Source of the DNA: Raineyella sp044508675
GTDB lineage: Bacteria > Actinomycetota > Actinomycetes > Propionibacteriales > Propionibacteriaceae
Direction: 5' to 3'
DNA: 64,000 bases
NCBI GenBank assembly: GCA_044508675.1
Contig: JBIQHF010000011.1
Coordinates: 1-64,000, forward strand
This document shows, in pieces, positions 45,420 through 53,951 of this stretch (position 1 is the first letter of the stretch; each line of letters starts with the position of its first letter). Below the pieces are notes generated by a model. It worked only from the letters and a program-made list of their open reading frames with translations, was not told the DNA's origin and made no database searches. The position numbers and the translations under genes are program-made.

Positions 45420-46321
45420 CCGCACTGTTCCCCTGGCCCGAGTCGATCACCCGGTCCCTCGAGACGGCCGGGCTCGATCCGCGGCACGTCGCCGAGGTCG
45501 CCGACCGCACGCTCGCCGAGGACCTGTCCTGGGGACCCGACGTCACCAGCGAGGCCACCCTGCCCGCCGATGCGACCGGCACCGCCGACGTGGTCGTCCG
45601 CAGGCCGGGCTGCCTGGCCGGCGTGCCGGTGGCCGCCGCCGTGCTGTATGCGATGGCGGCCGCCCAGGCGGTCGAGCTGGCCGTGGAGACCGTCGCCGCC
45701 GACGGCGACCGGGTCGTCCCCGGGGACATCGTGCTCACCGCGACCGGCCCCCTGCGTACGCTCCTCACCGCCGAGCGGAGCATGCTGAACATCCTCTGCC
45801 AGTTGTCCGGGGTGGCCACTGCCACCGCTGCCTGGACCGACGCCCTGGCCGGGACCGACACCCGCGTCCGCGACACCCGCAAGACCGTGCCCGGCCTGCG
45901 GATCCTGCAGAAGTACGCGGTCCGCTGCGGAGGTGGGGTCAACCACCGGATGGGGCTCGGCGACGCGGCGCTGATCAAGGACAACCACGTCGCCGCCGCC
46001 GGTTCGGTCACCGCCGCGTTCCGGGCGGTCCGGGCGCACGCACCCCAGGTCGACGTCGAGGTCGAGTGCGACACGCTCGAGCAGGTCGCCGAGGCGATCG
46101 AGGTCGGCACCGACCTGGTGCTGCTGGACAACATGGGCCCCGACACGGTCCGGGAGGCGGTCGCGCTGACCCGACCGGCCGGCGTACGTACCGAGGCCAG
46201 CGGCGGCCTGACCCTGGCTGATGCCCCCGCCTACGGGGCGACCGGCGTGGACTACATCTCCGTGGGGGCGCTCACCCACTCGGCGAAGGTGCTGGACCTG
46301 GCATTCGACCTGCGCCCCTGA
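45416..46321 (+). CDS. nadC: Nicotinate-nucleotide pyrophosphorylase (carboxylating)
   Basis: NadC turns quinolinate and PRPP into nicotinate mononucleotide. The 301-residue protein has the QPRT signatures RDTRKTVPGLRILQKYAV, GGGVNHRMGLGDAALIKDNH, VECDTLEQ and the TEASGGLTL phosphate loop. Its ATG overlaps the nadB stop (ATGA). It completes the de novo NAD pathway run under the NrtR operator. Confidence 0.96.
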   Translation: MTALFPWPESITRSLETAGLDPRHVAEVADRTLAEDLSWGPDVTSEATLPADATGTADVVVRRPGCLAGVPVAAAVLYAMAAAQAVELAVETVAADGDRVVPGDIVLTATGPLRTLLTAERSMLNILCQLSGVATATAAWTDALAGTDTRVRDTRKTVPGLRILQKYAVRCGGGVNHRMGLGDAALIKDNHVAAAGSVTAAFRAVRAHAPQVDVEVECDTLEQVAEAIEVGTDLVLLDNMGPDTVREAVALTRPAGVRTEASGGLTLADAPAYGATGVDYISVGALTHSAKVLDLAFDLRP

Positions 46322-46415
46322 CCAGCCGGTGAACCAATTCGCGCGATTCCGTGCGGGCGGCGGCGCAACGAGGCAGAATGGGCCGTGCAGATGTCCCCGG
46401 AGGAGAGGAGTGCCG

Positions 46416-46517
46416 ATGAGCGAGGAAACCAAGGCCGAGCCGATGTGCGAATGCGGGTGCGGTGCCACCATCTCGGAGTGTGCCTGCCCCAACTGTGACC
46501 ACAAGGCCAAGGCCTGA
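46416..46517 (+). CDS. 33-residue cysteine-rich protein
   Basis: This small open frame starts MSEETKAEPM and then packs six cysteines into 17 residues (C11, C13, C15, C22, C24, C27: CECGCG then CACPNC). It follows a strong GGAGGAGAGG ribosome site eight bases upstream. The spacing looks like a metallothionein or minimal zinc-knuckle protein. No homologue is recognised with certainty. It lies 94 bases after nadC and may be on the same transcript; its stop codon is inside a terminator stem. Confidence 0.7.
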   Translation: MSEETKAEPMCECGCGATISECACPNCDHKAKA

Positions 46518-46574
46518 ATGAACCCCCTCGAGCGTCTGTTCGGGGGGGTTCATTCCTCCCAGAACAGACGCTCG
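46516..46574. terminator. Shared bidirectional terminator with pseudoknot-like arms
   Basis: Arm A GAATGAACCCCC (46516-46527) pairs with 46544-46555 (12 bp). Arm B CGAGCGTCTGTTC (46529-46541), lying in the loop of A, pairs perfectly with 46562-46574 (13 bp). The order A-B-A'-B' allows either two exclusive hairpins or a pseudoknot. The stem holds the stop codons of both the cysteine-rich gene (plus strand) and glnE (minus strand). Confidence 0.7.
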
Positions 46575-49522
46575 AACACTCCCCTGGCCCGATGGCTCAC
46601 CTCGCGGTAGTGGGCCTTCAGCGGCCCCACCCCCTCGAAGCCCATCGCCTTCGCCACGGCAGTACCGTCCGCACCATCGGTCGGCAACGTGTCCGAGGCC
46701 CGGCCACGGACCAGCATGACAGCATTGCGGATCTTGCTGGCCAGCAGCCAGGCCTCCTCCAGCACCTCCGCGTCCCCCTGCGACACCAGTCCCAGGTCGC
46801 GCTCGGCACGGAGCGCCTGCAGGGTCCGGGTGGTCCGCAGTTCCGGGTGCTCGTACGCGTGCTGCAGCTGGACCAACTGCACCACCCACTCGATGTCTGA
46901 CAGCCCGCCCGGGCCGAGCTTGGTGTGCCGCCACCGCTCGACCCCGCGGGGCAGCCGCTCGGACTCCATCCGGGCCTTCAACCGGCGGATCTCGATGACC
47001 TGGTCGTCGCCCAGACCGCCCTCGCGCCACCGCAGCGGATCGATGATCTCGAGCATCCGGGCGCCGATCTCCCGGTCCCCGGCCCCGACCGCACACCGGA
47101 CCAGCGCCTGGGCCTCCCAGGTGGAGGCCCACCGCTGGTAGTAGGCCCGGTAGGAGTCGAGCGAGCGCACCATCGGCCCGCCCTTGCCCTCGGGTCGCAG
47201 GTCGGCGTCGATCTCCAGCGCCGGATCGGCGCCCGGACGGTGCAGCAACTCGCGCAGCCGGCTGATCCCGGCGACCGCCCGGCGCACGCTGCCCGGATCA
47301 TCGCCATCGGCGATCACGAACATACTGTCCGCGTCCGAGGCGTACGACATCTCCCCGCCGCCCCACCGGCCCATCGCCATGATCGCCGTCGGCGGGATCG
47401 GCTCGTCGCGCTGTTCGGCCTCGCGCAGGACGACCTGCCAGGTGGCGTCCAGGGTGGCGGCGGCCAGATCCGACAGGGTCTCCCCGACCGCCTCGATGTC
47501 GGTGTGGCCCAGGATGTCGGCCATCGAGGTCCGCAGCAGCTCCTTGCGCCGCTGCGCCCGGATGGCGTCCGCCGCGGCCACCGGGTCGGAGTGCCGCATC
47601 GCAATGGCGGTGAAGTCCGCCCCCAGCTTCTGCGCCGAACGGGGCATGAAGTCGGCCTCGTCGGCGAGCATCTGCACCGCCTGCGGGGAGCGGATCAGCA
47701 TGTCGGTCGCGTAGCGACTGGTGGACAGGACCAGGGCGAGCCGTTCGGCCATCGCACCGGCGTCCCGGAGCGCACGCAGGTACCAGGACGTACGCCCCAG
47801 GGCCTCGGAGACCTGCCGGAAGGCCAGCAGCCCGGCATCGGGGTTCGGCCCGTCCGCGAACCAGCCGAGCATCGCCGGCAGGATCTGCCGCTGAATCTCG
47901 GCCTGCCGGGTGACCCCCTGGGTCAGCGCCTCGATGTGCTTCAGCGCCGCCCCCGGGTCGGCGTAGCCGAGGCCACGCAGACGGTCCTCGGCGCCCTGGG
48001 TGGTCAGGCGCAATGCCTCGGTGGTGATGTGCGAGACCGCCTCCAGCAGCGGCGAGTAGAAGATCCGGTCGTGCAGCCGGTCCACCCGCCGGGTGCTGTC
48101 CCGCCAGGCCTTGAGCACCTCCTCGCCGGGGTCGCGACCAAAACCGAGGGAGCGCCCGAGCCTGCGCTGGTCGACCGGATCGTCGGGCACCAGGTGCGTA
48201 CGCCGCATCCGGTAGAGCTGGACCCGGTGCTCCATGGTGCGCTGGAAGCGGTAGGCGGCGGCCATCTCGGCGCCGTCCTCCCGGCCGACATAGCCGTACT
48301 CGACCAGGGCCTCCAGTGCGGGCAGGGTGCCGGCCTCGCACAGCCGCCGGTCGGCGCGCCCGTGCACCAGCTCGAGCAGTTGCACGGTGAACTCGGTGTC
48401 GCGCAGCCCGCCCCTGCCGAGCTTGATCTCGCGGTCGCGCTCCTTGGCGGGGATCAGCCGGACCACACGCTTGCGCATCGCCTGCACCTCGTGGACGAAG
48501 CCCTCCCGCCCGCCGACCTGCCACACGAACGGCGAGATCATCTCGACGAACCCCTGCCCGAGGACCAGGTCACCCGCCGCCGCCCGGGCCTTCAGCATCG
48601 CCTGGAACTCCCAGGCCTTCGCCCACTTCCGGTAGTAGGCGCGATGGCTGTCCAACGTCCGTACCAGCGGCCCCGCCTTGCCCTCGGGGCGCAGGTTGGC
48701 GTCGACCGGCCAGATCGTGCCGGCGCCGGTGTGGGCCGAGCAGACCCGGGCCAGGGCCGAGCCGATCCGTGTGCCCAGGGCGACCAGCTCAGCACCGTCC
48801 ACTCGGGGGGCGCCGGTCGGATCCAGCGTCGGCTCGACGACGTAGAGCACGTCGACGTCGGAGACGTAGTTGAGCTCCTGTCCCCCGGCCTTGCCCAGGG
48901 CGATGACCGCGACCCGGATCCGGGCCGCCTGATCGGCACCCACCTCCCCCCGAGCGATCGCCAGCGCCGCCTCGAGCACGGCGTCGGCCAGGTCGGCCAA
49001 CTCGGCCGAGATGTCGGGCTGCAGCGCGACCGGGTCGTCGGCGGTCAGGTCACGGGCTGCGATCCTCAGGACCGCCGCGTAGTACGCGATCCGCAGCTCG
49101 TCGCCGCCCAGGAGGGAGGCAACCGGTGCCGGGTCGTCCGGGTCGGCCCCGACAGCGGTGAGCAACCGGGTCCGCAGCTCGTCGGCGGGCGTACGTTCCA
49201 GCGGCCCGGCGAGCTCGGCGACCTGGCTGGGGAAACGGAACAGGTGCTGCTGCAGGCCGATGCTGGCGCCGAGCACCTGGGCGAGCCGGTCGGCGAGGTC
49301 CGGGTCGGCCGCCATCCGCTCGTGCAGCCGGGGATCCTGCTCGTCCAGGCGGGACAGGCCGGTGAGGGCGAGGTCCGGGTCGGCCGTGTTGCTGAGCAAC
49401 CGCGCGCACGCCGAGGCGCCGCCGGGCCACGTCTCGAGCATTTGCTGGGCTCGCTGGGTGTCCGTGAACCCCAGGCGCGCCAGGCGTCCGACAGTGGTCT
49501 CCAGGCGGTCCATGACTGGCAT
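46550..49522 (-). CDS. glnE: Glutamine synthetase adenylyltransferase/adenylyl-removing enzyme
   Basis: GlnE adds and removes AMP on glutamine synthetase to tune its activity; its target here is GlnA Tyr402 (32310 gene). The 990-residue protein has two nucleotidyltransferase domains: the N-terminal one with YVSDVDVLYVVE (about residue 220) and the C-terminal one with SYASDADSMFVIADGD (about 725). Each has the paired aspartates needed for catalysis and is followed by an all-helical segment. The last codons lie in the shared terminator. ATG 49513 is a possible start three codons in. Confidence 0.96.
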   Translation of the reverse strand: MPVMDRLETTVGRLARLGFTDTQRAQQMLETWPGGASACARLLSNTADPDLALTGLSRLDEQDPRLHERMAADPDLADRLAQVLGASIGLQQHLFRFPSQVAELAGPLERTPADELRTRLLTAVGADPDDPAPVASLLGGDELRIAYYAAVLRIAARDLTADDPVALQPDISAELADLADAVLEAALAIARGEVGADQAARIRVAVIALGKAGGQELNYVSDVDVLYVVEPTLDPTGAPRVDGAELVALGTRIGSALARVCSAHTGAGTIWPVDANLRPEGKAGPLVRTLDSHRAYYRKWAKAWEFQAMLKARAAAGDLVLGQGFVEMISPFVWQVGGREGFVHEVQAMRKRVVRLIPAKERDREIKLGRGGLRDTEFTVQLLELVHGRADRRLCEAGTLPALEALVEYGYVGREDGAEMAAAYRFQRTMEHRVQLYRMRRTHLVPDDPVDQRRLGRSLGFGRDPGEEVLKAWRDSTRRVDRLHDRIFYSPLLEAVSHITTEALRLTTQGAEDRLRGLGYADPGAALKHIEALTQGVTRQAEIQRQILPAMLGWFADGPNPDAGLLAFRQVSEALGRTSWYLRALRDAGAMAERLALVLSTSRYATDMLIRSPQAVQMLADEADFMPRSAQKLGADFTAIAMRHSDPVAAADAIRAQRRKELLRTSMADILGHTDIEAVGETLSDLAAATLDATWQVVLREAEQRDEPIPPTAIMAMGRWGGGEMSYASDADSMFVIADGDDPGSVRRAVAGISRLRELLHRPGADPALEIDADLRPEGKGGPMVRSLDSYRAYYQRWASTWEAQALVRCAVGAGDREIGARMLEIIDPLRWREGGLGDDQVIEIRRLKARMESERLPRGVERWRHTKLGPGGLSDIEWVVQLVQLQHAYEHPELRTTRTLQALRAERDLGLVSQGDAEVLEEAWLLASKIRNAVMLVRGRASDTLPTDGADGTAVAKAMGFEGVGPLKAHYREVSHRARGVFERLFWEE

Positions 49523-49648
49523 CGTACGACGTGTGCCGTCGCCGGACCGGGTGATCGGCGAGAGGCCCGGTCTGTGTCAGCACAATGTTCGGGGACTGTT
49601 GGCCCATTGGCCACGCCGATGAAACCGTCAACGGGTAGTTTCGACCGG

Positions 49649-50485
49649 GTGACAGCGACGACGAGGACCCAGCGCCAGCTCCAGACCCTGCGACGGACCG
49701 TCGTCGAGTCGCTCCGCGTCCTCATCACCACCACTCGCGGACTGACCCCGGCCCAGTACGAGCTGCCGGCGCCCTTCTCCGAGTGGCAGGTGCGGCTGCT
49801 GGTCGGGCGGACGCTGTGGTTCCTCACCGACGTGGCCGGTCACCTGGACACCCCCTCCGTCAGTCGACCGTTGACGCTGGACACGTACGCCGCCGAACTG
49901 GCGGTCACCCGGGAGCAGCGCCACCAACGGTCCGTGGCGGTCGTCGGTACCGACAGTGGCCCCAGCCTCGGCGGCCAGTTCGTGGCCTTGGCCGAGGACA
50001 TCATCGCGATGATGGGCGATGACGACCTGCCTCCGCTGGTCGACACCGGTGTCGGACAGCTGAGCCTGCTGGACTTCCTCCGATGGCTGGTGACCCAACT
50101 GGTGCTCACCAGTGACGACATCGGGCGCAGCCTCGCCGCCCACGGCCACGAGGCCCCGACCCAGGGCCGGGAGGCGATCGCGACGGCGGTCCGGACCATG
50201 GCGGACATCCTGGCCGCCCGGGCGCCGGGCCAGGCGATCGAGGTGCGGGTGCCCCCGTACGCCGCGGTGCAGATCGGCGACCCGGCCGGTGCCGTCAGCG
50301 GACGGCTCGCCCCGGCACCCACCCACACCCGTGGGACGCCACCGGCGGTGATCGAGATGGATGCCGCGACCTTCCTGCGGATCACGACCGGGCGGCTCAG
50401 CTGGGACGAGGCGGCCGCGGGCCACCTGGTCGCCGCCTCGGGACTGCGCGCGGACCTGTCGCCGCTGCTGCCGCTGACCCGCTGA
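49649..50485 (+). CDS. Maleylpyruvate isomerase/DinB-like protein with SCP2-like C-terminal domain
   Basis: The 278-residue protein has an N-terminal four-helix bundle of the TIGR03083/MDMPI-DinB type (about 1-150), but the usual WTxxxHL metal histidine is replaced in FSEWQVRLLVGR. The C-terminal region (VRVPPYAAVQIGD, then FLRITTGRLSW) resembles sterol-carrier-protein domains found in this family. A role as a mycothiol-dependent enzyme is therefore doubtful. GTG 49649 is preferred; ATG 49619 is an in-frame alternative. It is divergent from glnE and convergent with glnA2. Confidence 0.75.
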   Translation: MTATTRTQRQLQTLRRTVVESLRVLITTTRGLTPAQYELPAPFSEWQVRLLVGRTLWFLTDVAGHLDTPSVSRPLTLDTYAAELAVTREQRHQRSVAVVGTDSGPSLGGQFVALAEDIIAMMGDDDLPPLVDTGVGQLSLLDFLRWLVTQLVLTSDDIGRSLAAHGHEAPTQGREAIATAVRTMADILAARAPGQAIEVRVPPYAAVQIGDPAGAVSGRLAPAPTHTRGTPPAVIEMDAATFLRITTGRLSWDEAAAGHLVAASGLRADLSPLLPLTR

Positions 50486-50514
50486 TCCCCCCGGGCCCAG
50501 AGGTTGGGCGGCAT

Positions 50515-51852
50515 TCAGAGGTTGGGCAGCATGGTGTCCAGTTCGTACGGCGTCACGCGGTGGCGGTAGGCCTGGAACTCGGCTCGCTTGTTGCGGAGGA
50601 AGTAGTCGTGCACATGCGCGCCGAGGGTCTCGGCGACGAGCTCGGAGCCCTCCATCACGTGGATGGCCTCCTCCAGGCTGCGCGGCAGCGGCTGGATGCC
50701 GAGCATCCGGCGCTCCCGCTCGGTCAGCGAGGAGACGTCGTCCTCGGCCTCGGCGGGTAGCGGGAGTTCGCGCTCGATGCCGTCCAGTCCGGCCGCCAGG
50801 GCCAGGGCATAGGCCAGGTACGGGTTCGCGGCGGAGTCGATCGACCGCAGCTCGACGCGCGCCGAGCTGCCCTTGGTCGGCTTGTACATCGGCACCCGGA
50901 CCAGCGCGGAGCGGTTGTTGCGCCCCCAGCTGATGAACGACGGCGCCTCGTCCCCGTGCACCAGTCGCTTGTATGAGTTGACCCACTGGTTGGTGACCGC
51001 GGTGATCTCGGCGGCATGGGCCAGCAGGCCGGCGATGAAGTGGCGTCCGGTCTGGGACAGGTTGTACTCAGCGGAGGCGTCGTGGAAGACATTGGTGTCC
51101 CCCTCGAACAGCGACATGTGCGTGTGCATGCCGGAGCCGGGCTCATCGGTGAAGGGCTTGGGCATGAACGTCGCGCGGAACCCCTGGCTCATCGCGACCT
51201 CCTTGACCACCACCCGGAAGGTCATGATGTTGTCGGCCATCGACAGCCCGTCAGCGTAGCGCAGGTCGATCTCCTGCTGGCCGGCGCCGGCCTCGTGGTG
51301 GGAGAACTCGACCGAGATGCCCATCTGCTCCAACATCGTGATCGCGGCGCGGCGGAAATCGGTGCCCTGGGGCTGGGCGGTGTGGTCGAAGTAGCCCGAG
51401 TGGTCGATCGGGGTCGGCTCCCGGCCGGCCGCCCGCTCGGGCTCGATCAGGAAGAACTCGACCTCCGGGTGGCAATAGAACGTGTAGCCCATGTCCGAGG
51501 CCCGCGCCAGCGTCCGCTTCAGCACGAAGCGCGGATCCGCCCAGGAGGGCGAGCCGTCGGGGTGCCGGATGTCACAGAAGATCCGGGCGGTGCCCCCGGC
51601 CTGCTCCCGCCACGGCAGGAGCTGGAAGGTCGAGGGGTCGGGGTGGGCGACCATGTCCGACTCGGACACCCGGGCATACCCCTCCACAGCCGATCCGTCG
51701 AACCCGATCCCCTCGTCGAACGCGCCCTCCAGCTCGGCCGGTGCGATCGCCACCGACTTCAGGAATCCCAGCACGTCGGTGAACCAGAGCCTCACGAAAC
51801 GTACGTCCCGCTCCTCGAGGGATCGGAGAACGAACTCGGTCTGCTTGTCCAT
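50515..51852 (-). CDS. glnA2: Glutamine synthetase type I-alpha-like (GlnA2)
   Basis: The 445-residue protein has the GS pattern (FDGSAVEGYARV, GSGMHTHMSLFEGD, NNRSALVRVP). The adenylylation loop differs: where GlnA has LYELPPEE this has RRMLGIQPLPRSL and no tyrosine, so GlnE should not modify it. Such GlnA2 proteins can be true glutamine synthetases or gamma-glutamylpolyamine synthetases; sequence alone does not settle which. ATG 51852 is close to a GlnR-like half-site. Confidence 0.92.
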   Translation of the reverse strand: MDKQTEFVLRSLEERDVRFVRLWFTDVLGFLKSVAIAPAELEGAFDEGIGFDGSAVEGYARVSESDMVAHPDPSTFQLLPWREQAGGTARIFCDIRHPDGSPSWADPRFVLKRTLARASDMGYTFYCHPEVEFFLIEPERAAGREPTPIDHSGYFDHTAQPQGTDFRRAAITMLEQMGISVEFSHHEAGAGQQEIDLRYADGLSMADNIMTFRVVVKEVAMSQGFRATFMPKPFTDEPGSGMHTHMSLFEGDTNVFHDASAEYNLSQTGRHFIAGLLAHAAEITAVTNQWVNSYKRLVHGDEAPSFISWGRNNRSALVRVPMYKPTKGSSARVELRSIDSAANPYLAYALALAAGLDGIERELPLPAEAEDDVSSLTERERRMLGIQPLPRSLEEAIHVMEGSELVAETLGAHVHDYFLRNKRAEFQAYRHRVTPYELDTMLPNL

Positions 51853-51875
51853 GCCCCCAGTCTGCCGCGAATCAT

Positions 51876-51891
51876 GTTTCAGGGGTGTGAC
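51876..51891 (-). promoter_or_regulatory. GlnR-like half-site upstream of glnA2
   Basis: On the minus strand the sequence is GTCAC-ACCCCT-GAAAC, an exact match to the GTnAC-n6-GAAAC pair of the GlnR consensus, 24-39 bases before the glnA2 ATG. The second pair expected in a full box is not seen. Confidence 0.55.
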
Positions 51892-51975
51892 GATGCCCGG
51901 ATCGGGTGCCGCACCGTGGACCCCTGCGGCGGACCCCGGGACGAACGGTGCGCCCCGAGCTAAGGTCATTCTGTG

Positions 51976-52572
51976 ATGTACAGGCCACTCCTCGGCTGGA
52001 GTCGCAGAGGCCAGGAACGCCCGGGCACGTGGGCAAGGTTGCCCCGTCCCGGCGCCGGCCGACGTTTCGCTGCGCACACGGACCACGGACCGGGATTCCC
52101 GGGACCCTCGTCCCCGGCCTCGGCGCGGCGAGCGATCCTCGGTCCTTCCCCGTCACACCTCCCGCACTCCCCGGCGACGCCGGCACGGCCGTACGTTCCG
52201 GCGACTCCGGCCCGGCCGTACGTACCGGCACCCTCGGCCAGGCATGCTGTCCAGCAGGGTCGGGAACCGACCGTCCCCGAACCTCCGACAACTGCGACCA
52301 CACCGGCGCGCCCGCCCAAGGTGGTGACGCTGGGCGGCGGGCTGGCACTGATCTCCGTCGGCCAGTGGGACGAGGAATCGGCCACGACCATCGAGATGCC
52401 GGCGGTGCCCGCGGCCGACAGCCCTGCCGAGCCGGACCACCCCACGGAGCCGGGTCCGGCCGCCGAGCCACGGTCGGTTCCGACGCCGCCCCGGCGGGCC
52501 TTCACACACACGATCGACGAGCCATCACCCCAGGACGTGGTCCGACAGTGCCGGGCCGGAACGAACCGCTAG
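51976..52572 (+). CDS. Possible low-complexity hypothetical protein
   Basis: This open frame would code 198 residues rich in Pro, Ala and Arg, with tandem TPARPYVPA units (near 52180-52240) and one more ordinary stretch, KVVTLGGGLALISVGQWDEE. No domain is recognised. The opposite strand also has long open frames here because of the base composition. I keep it as tentative because the last segment looks protein-like; the 51892-52594 interval otherwise shows nothing. Confidence 0.3.
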   Translation: MYRPLLGWSRRGQERPGTWARLPRPGAGRRFAAHTDHGPGFPGPSSPASARRAILGPSPSHLPHSPATPARPYVPATPARPYVPAPSARHAVQQGREPTVPEPPTTATTPARPPKVVTLGGGLALISVGQWDEESATTIEMPAVPAADSPAEPDHPTEPGPAAEPRSVPTPPRRAFTHTIDEPSPQDVVRQCRAGTNR

Positions 52573-52594
52573 CCCACGGTCCCCGACCGGCCGC

Positions 52595-52810
52595 TCACCG
52601 GTCCTTGGCGTCCTCGTCGTCCTCGTCGTCGTTCCAGCGCGGATCCTCGTCCCAGGCCTCATTGCGTTCGACGACCCGCTCGAGGGCGTGCGCGGCCTCC
52701 TCGCGGGTGTCGTACGGCCCGAGCCGATCCGCCGCCCGACAGCCGCCGTACCGCTCGACCTGGTGGTGCTTCATGCAGTACCACCAGGTGTCCTCCAGCT
52801 GCTGCGACAT
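52595..52810 (-). CDS. Small conserved actinobacterial protein (SPOR-like, uncharacterised)
   Basis: The 71-residue acidic protein reads MSQQLEDTWWYCMKHHQVE, then GGCRAADRLGPYDTREEAAHALERV and ends in a run of Asp and Glu. Short proteins with this WYC-KHH-LGPY pattern occur in many actinobacteria, and the LGPYDTREEAAHAL part recalls SPOR-type repeats. The ATG at 52810 follows GGAGG by five bases; a longer frame to 52939 is rejected. It is divergent from map. Confidence 0.7.
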   Translation of the reverse strand: MSQQLEDTWWYCMKHHQVERYGGCRAADRLGPYDTREEAAHALERVVERNEAWDEDPRWNDDEDDEDAKDR

Positions 52811-52968
52811 CGCATCCTCCGTTTCGTCGAGGCCCGGCACGTCGGCGTGCCCCTGCTCCAGCATGGCACGGTCGTCACCTCGGGTGGAGGGGCCCGAGGA
52901 CGGCGTTTCGGGCCGTCCAGGCTGTCCGAGCAGGGGCACCCGTGGCGGTGCCGAGTACCCTGTTGCGG

Positions 52969-53850
52969 GTGAGCGTCGTCAAGCAATTCCCTGTCACCCC
53001 CGTCCGCCCCGTCCCCGCCGGCATCGAACGGCCCGAGTATGCCGACAAGGCCAAGGACGACCCGACGATCGACGCGTACGACGGCCCTGACGTCCAGAGC
53101 GCCGAGACGATCGAGAAGATGCGCGAGGCGGGCCGGATCGCGGCGAACGCGATGCACGAGGCCGGCCGGGCCGTCGCCCCCGGCGTCACCACCGACGAAC
53201 TCGACCGGATCGCCCACGAGTACATGTGCGACCACGGTGCCTACCCGTCGTCGCTGAACTACCGCGGCTTCCCGAAGGCGATCTGCACCTCGGTGAACGA
53301 GGTCATCTGCCACGGCATCCCCGACCTGCGCCCGCTCGAGGACGGTGACATCGTCAAGATCGACGTCACTGCCTACAAGAACGGCGTGCACGGCGACAAC
53401 TGCTACACCTTCCTGTGCGGCGACGTCGCCCCCGAGGTCGTCGACCTGGTGGATCGTACGCAGGAGGCGCTGAACCGGGCGATCAAGGTGGTCAAGCCGG
53501 GCCGCCAGGTGAACGTGATCGGGCTGGCGATCGAGAAGTACGCCAAGCGCTTCGGGTACGGGGTGGTCCGTGACTACACCGGCCATGGCGTGCACAGCGC
53601 GTTCCACTCCGGCCTGGTGATCCCGCACTACGACTCGCCGTTCGCCACGACCGTGCTGCAGCCGGGCATGACCTTCACGATCGAGCCGATGATCACCCTC
53701 GGTGGCATCGACTGGTACCAGTGGGACGACGACTGGACCGTGCTGACCCAGGACGGCAGCATGTGTGCCCAGTTCGAGCAGACCATGGTCGTCACTGACT
53801 CCGGCGTCGAGGTGCTGACCGTGGCAGATGACCCGTTTCTCCAGCGCTGA
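52969..53850 (+). CDS. map: Methionine aminopeptidase, type I with N-terminal extension
   Basis: It removes the initiator methionine from new proteins. The 293-residue product has a 40-residue N-terminal extension with the proline motif RPVPAGIERPEY, as in mycobacterial MapB-type enzymes. The catalytic part has SVNEVICHGIPD and the dimetal ligands in KIDVTAY, HGDN, GHGVHSAFH, IEPMI and FEQTMVV. GTG 52969 is chosen as start; GTG 52942 is possible. Confidence 0.95.
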   Translation: MSVVKQFPVTPVRPVPAGIERPEYADKAKDDPTIDAYDGPDVQSAETIEKMREAGRIAANAMHEAGRAVAPGVTTDELDRIAHEYMCDHGAYPSSLNYRGFPKAICTSVNEVICHGIPDLRPLEDGDIVKIDVTAYKNGVHGDNCYTFLCGDVAPEVVDLVDRTQEALNRAIKVVKPGRQVNVIGLAIEKYAKRFGYGVVRDYTGHGVHSAFHSGLVIPHYDSPFATTVLQPGMTFTIEPMITLGGIDWYQWDDDWTVLTQDGSMCAQFEQTMVVTDSGVEVLTVADDPFLQR

Positions 53851-53951
53851 CATCCTCGCTGAGTACATTTGGTCCCACGCGCCCGAAATCGGGCACGGAC
53901 TGGGCGCGCTTCCCTGAACGCCCAACGTTGAACCCTGCAGGAGGACACGGC

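Noticed and set aside
46925..50485. 1186-codon open frame on the plus strand opposite glnE
   Set aside because: Only its last part (from 49649) is a gene; the rest mirrors glnE and shows no domain.
51892..52594. Several long open frames on both strands
   Set aside because: Composition keeps all frames open; only the 51976-52572 frame has a partly protein-like segment, and it is reported as tentative.
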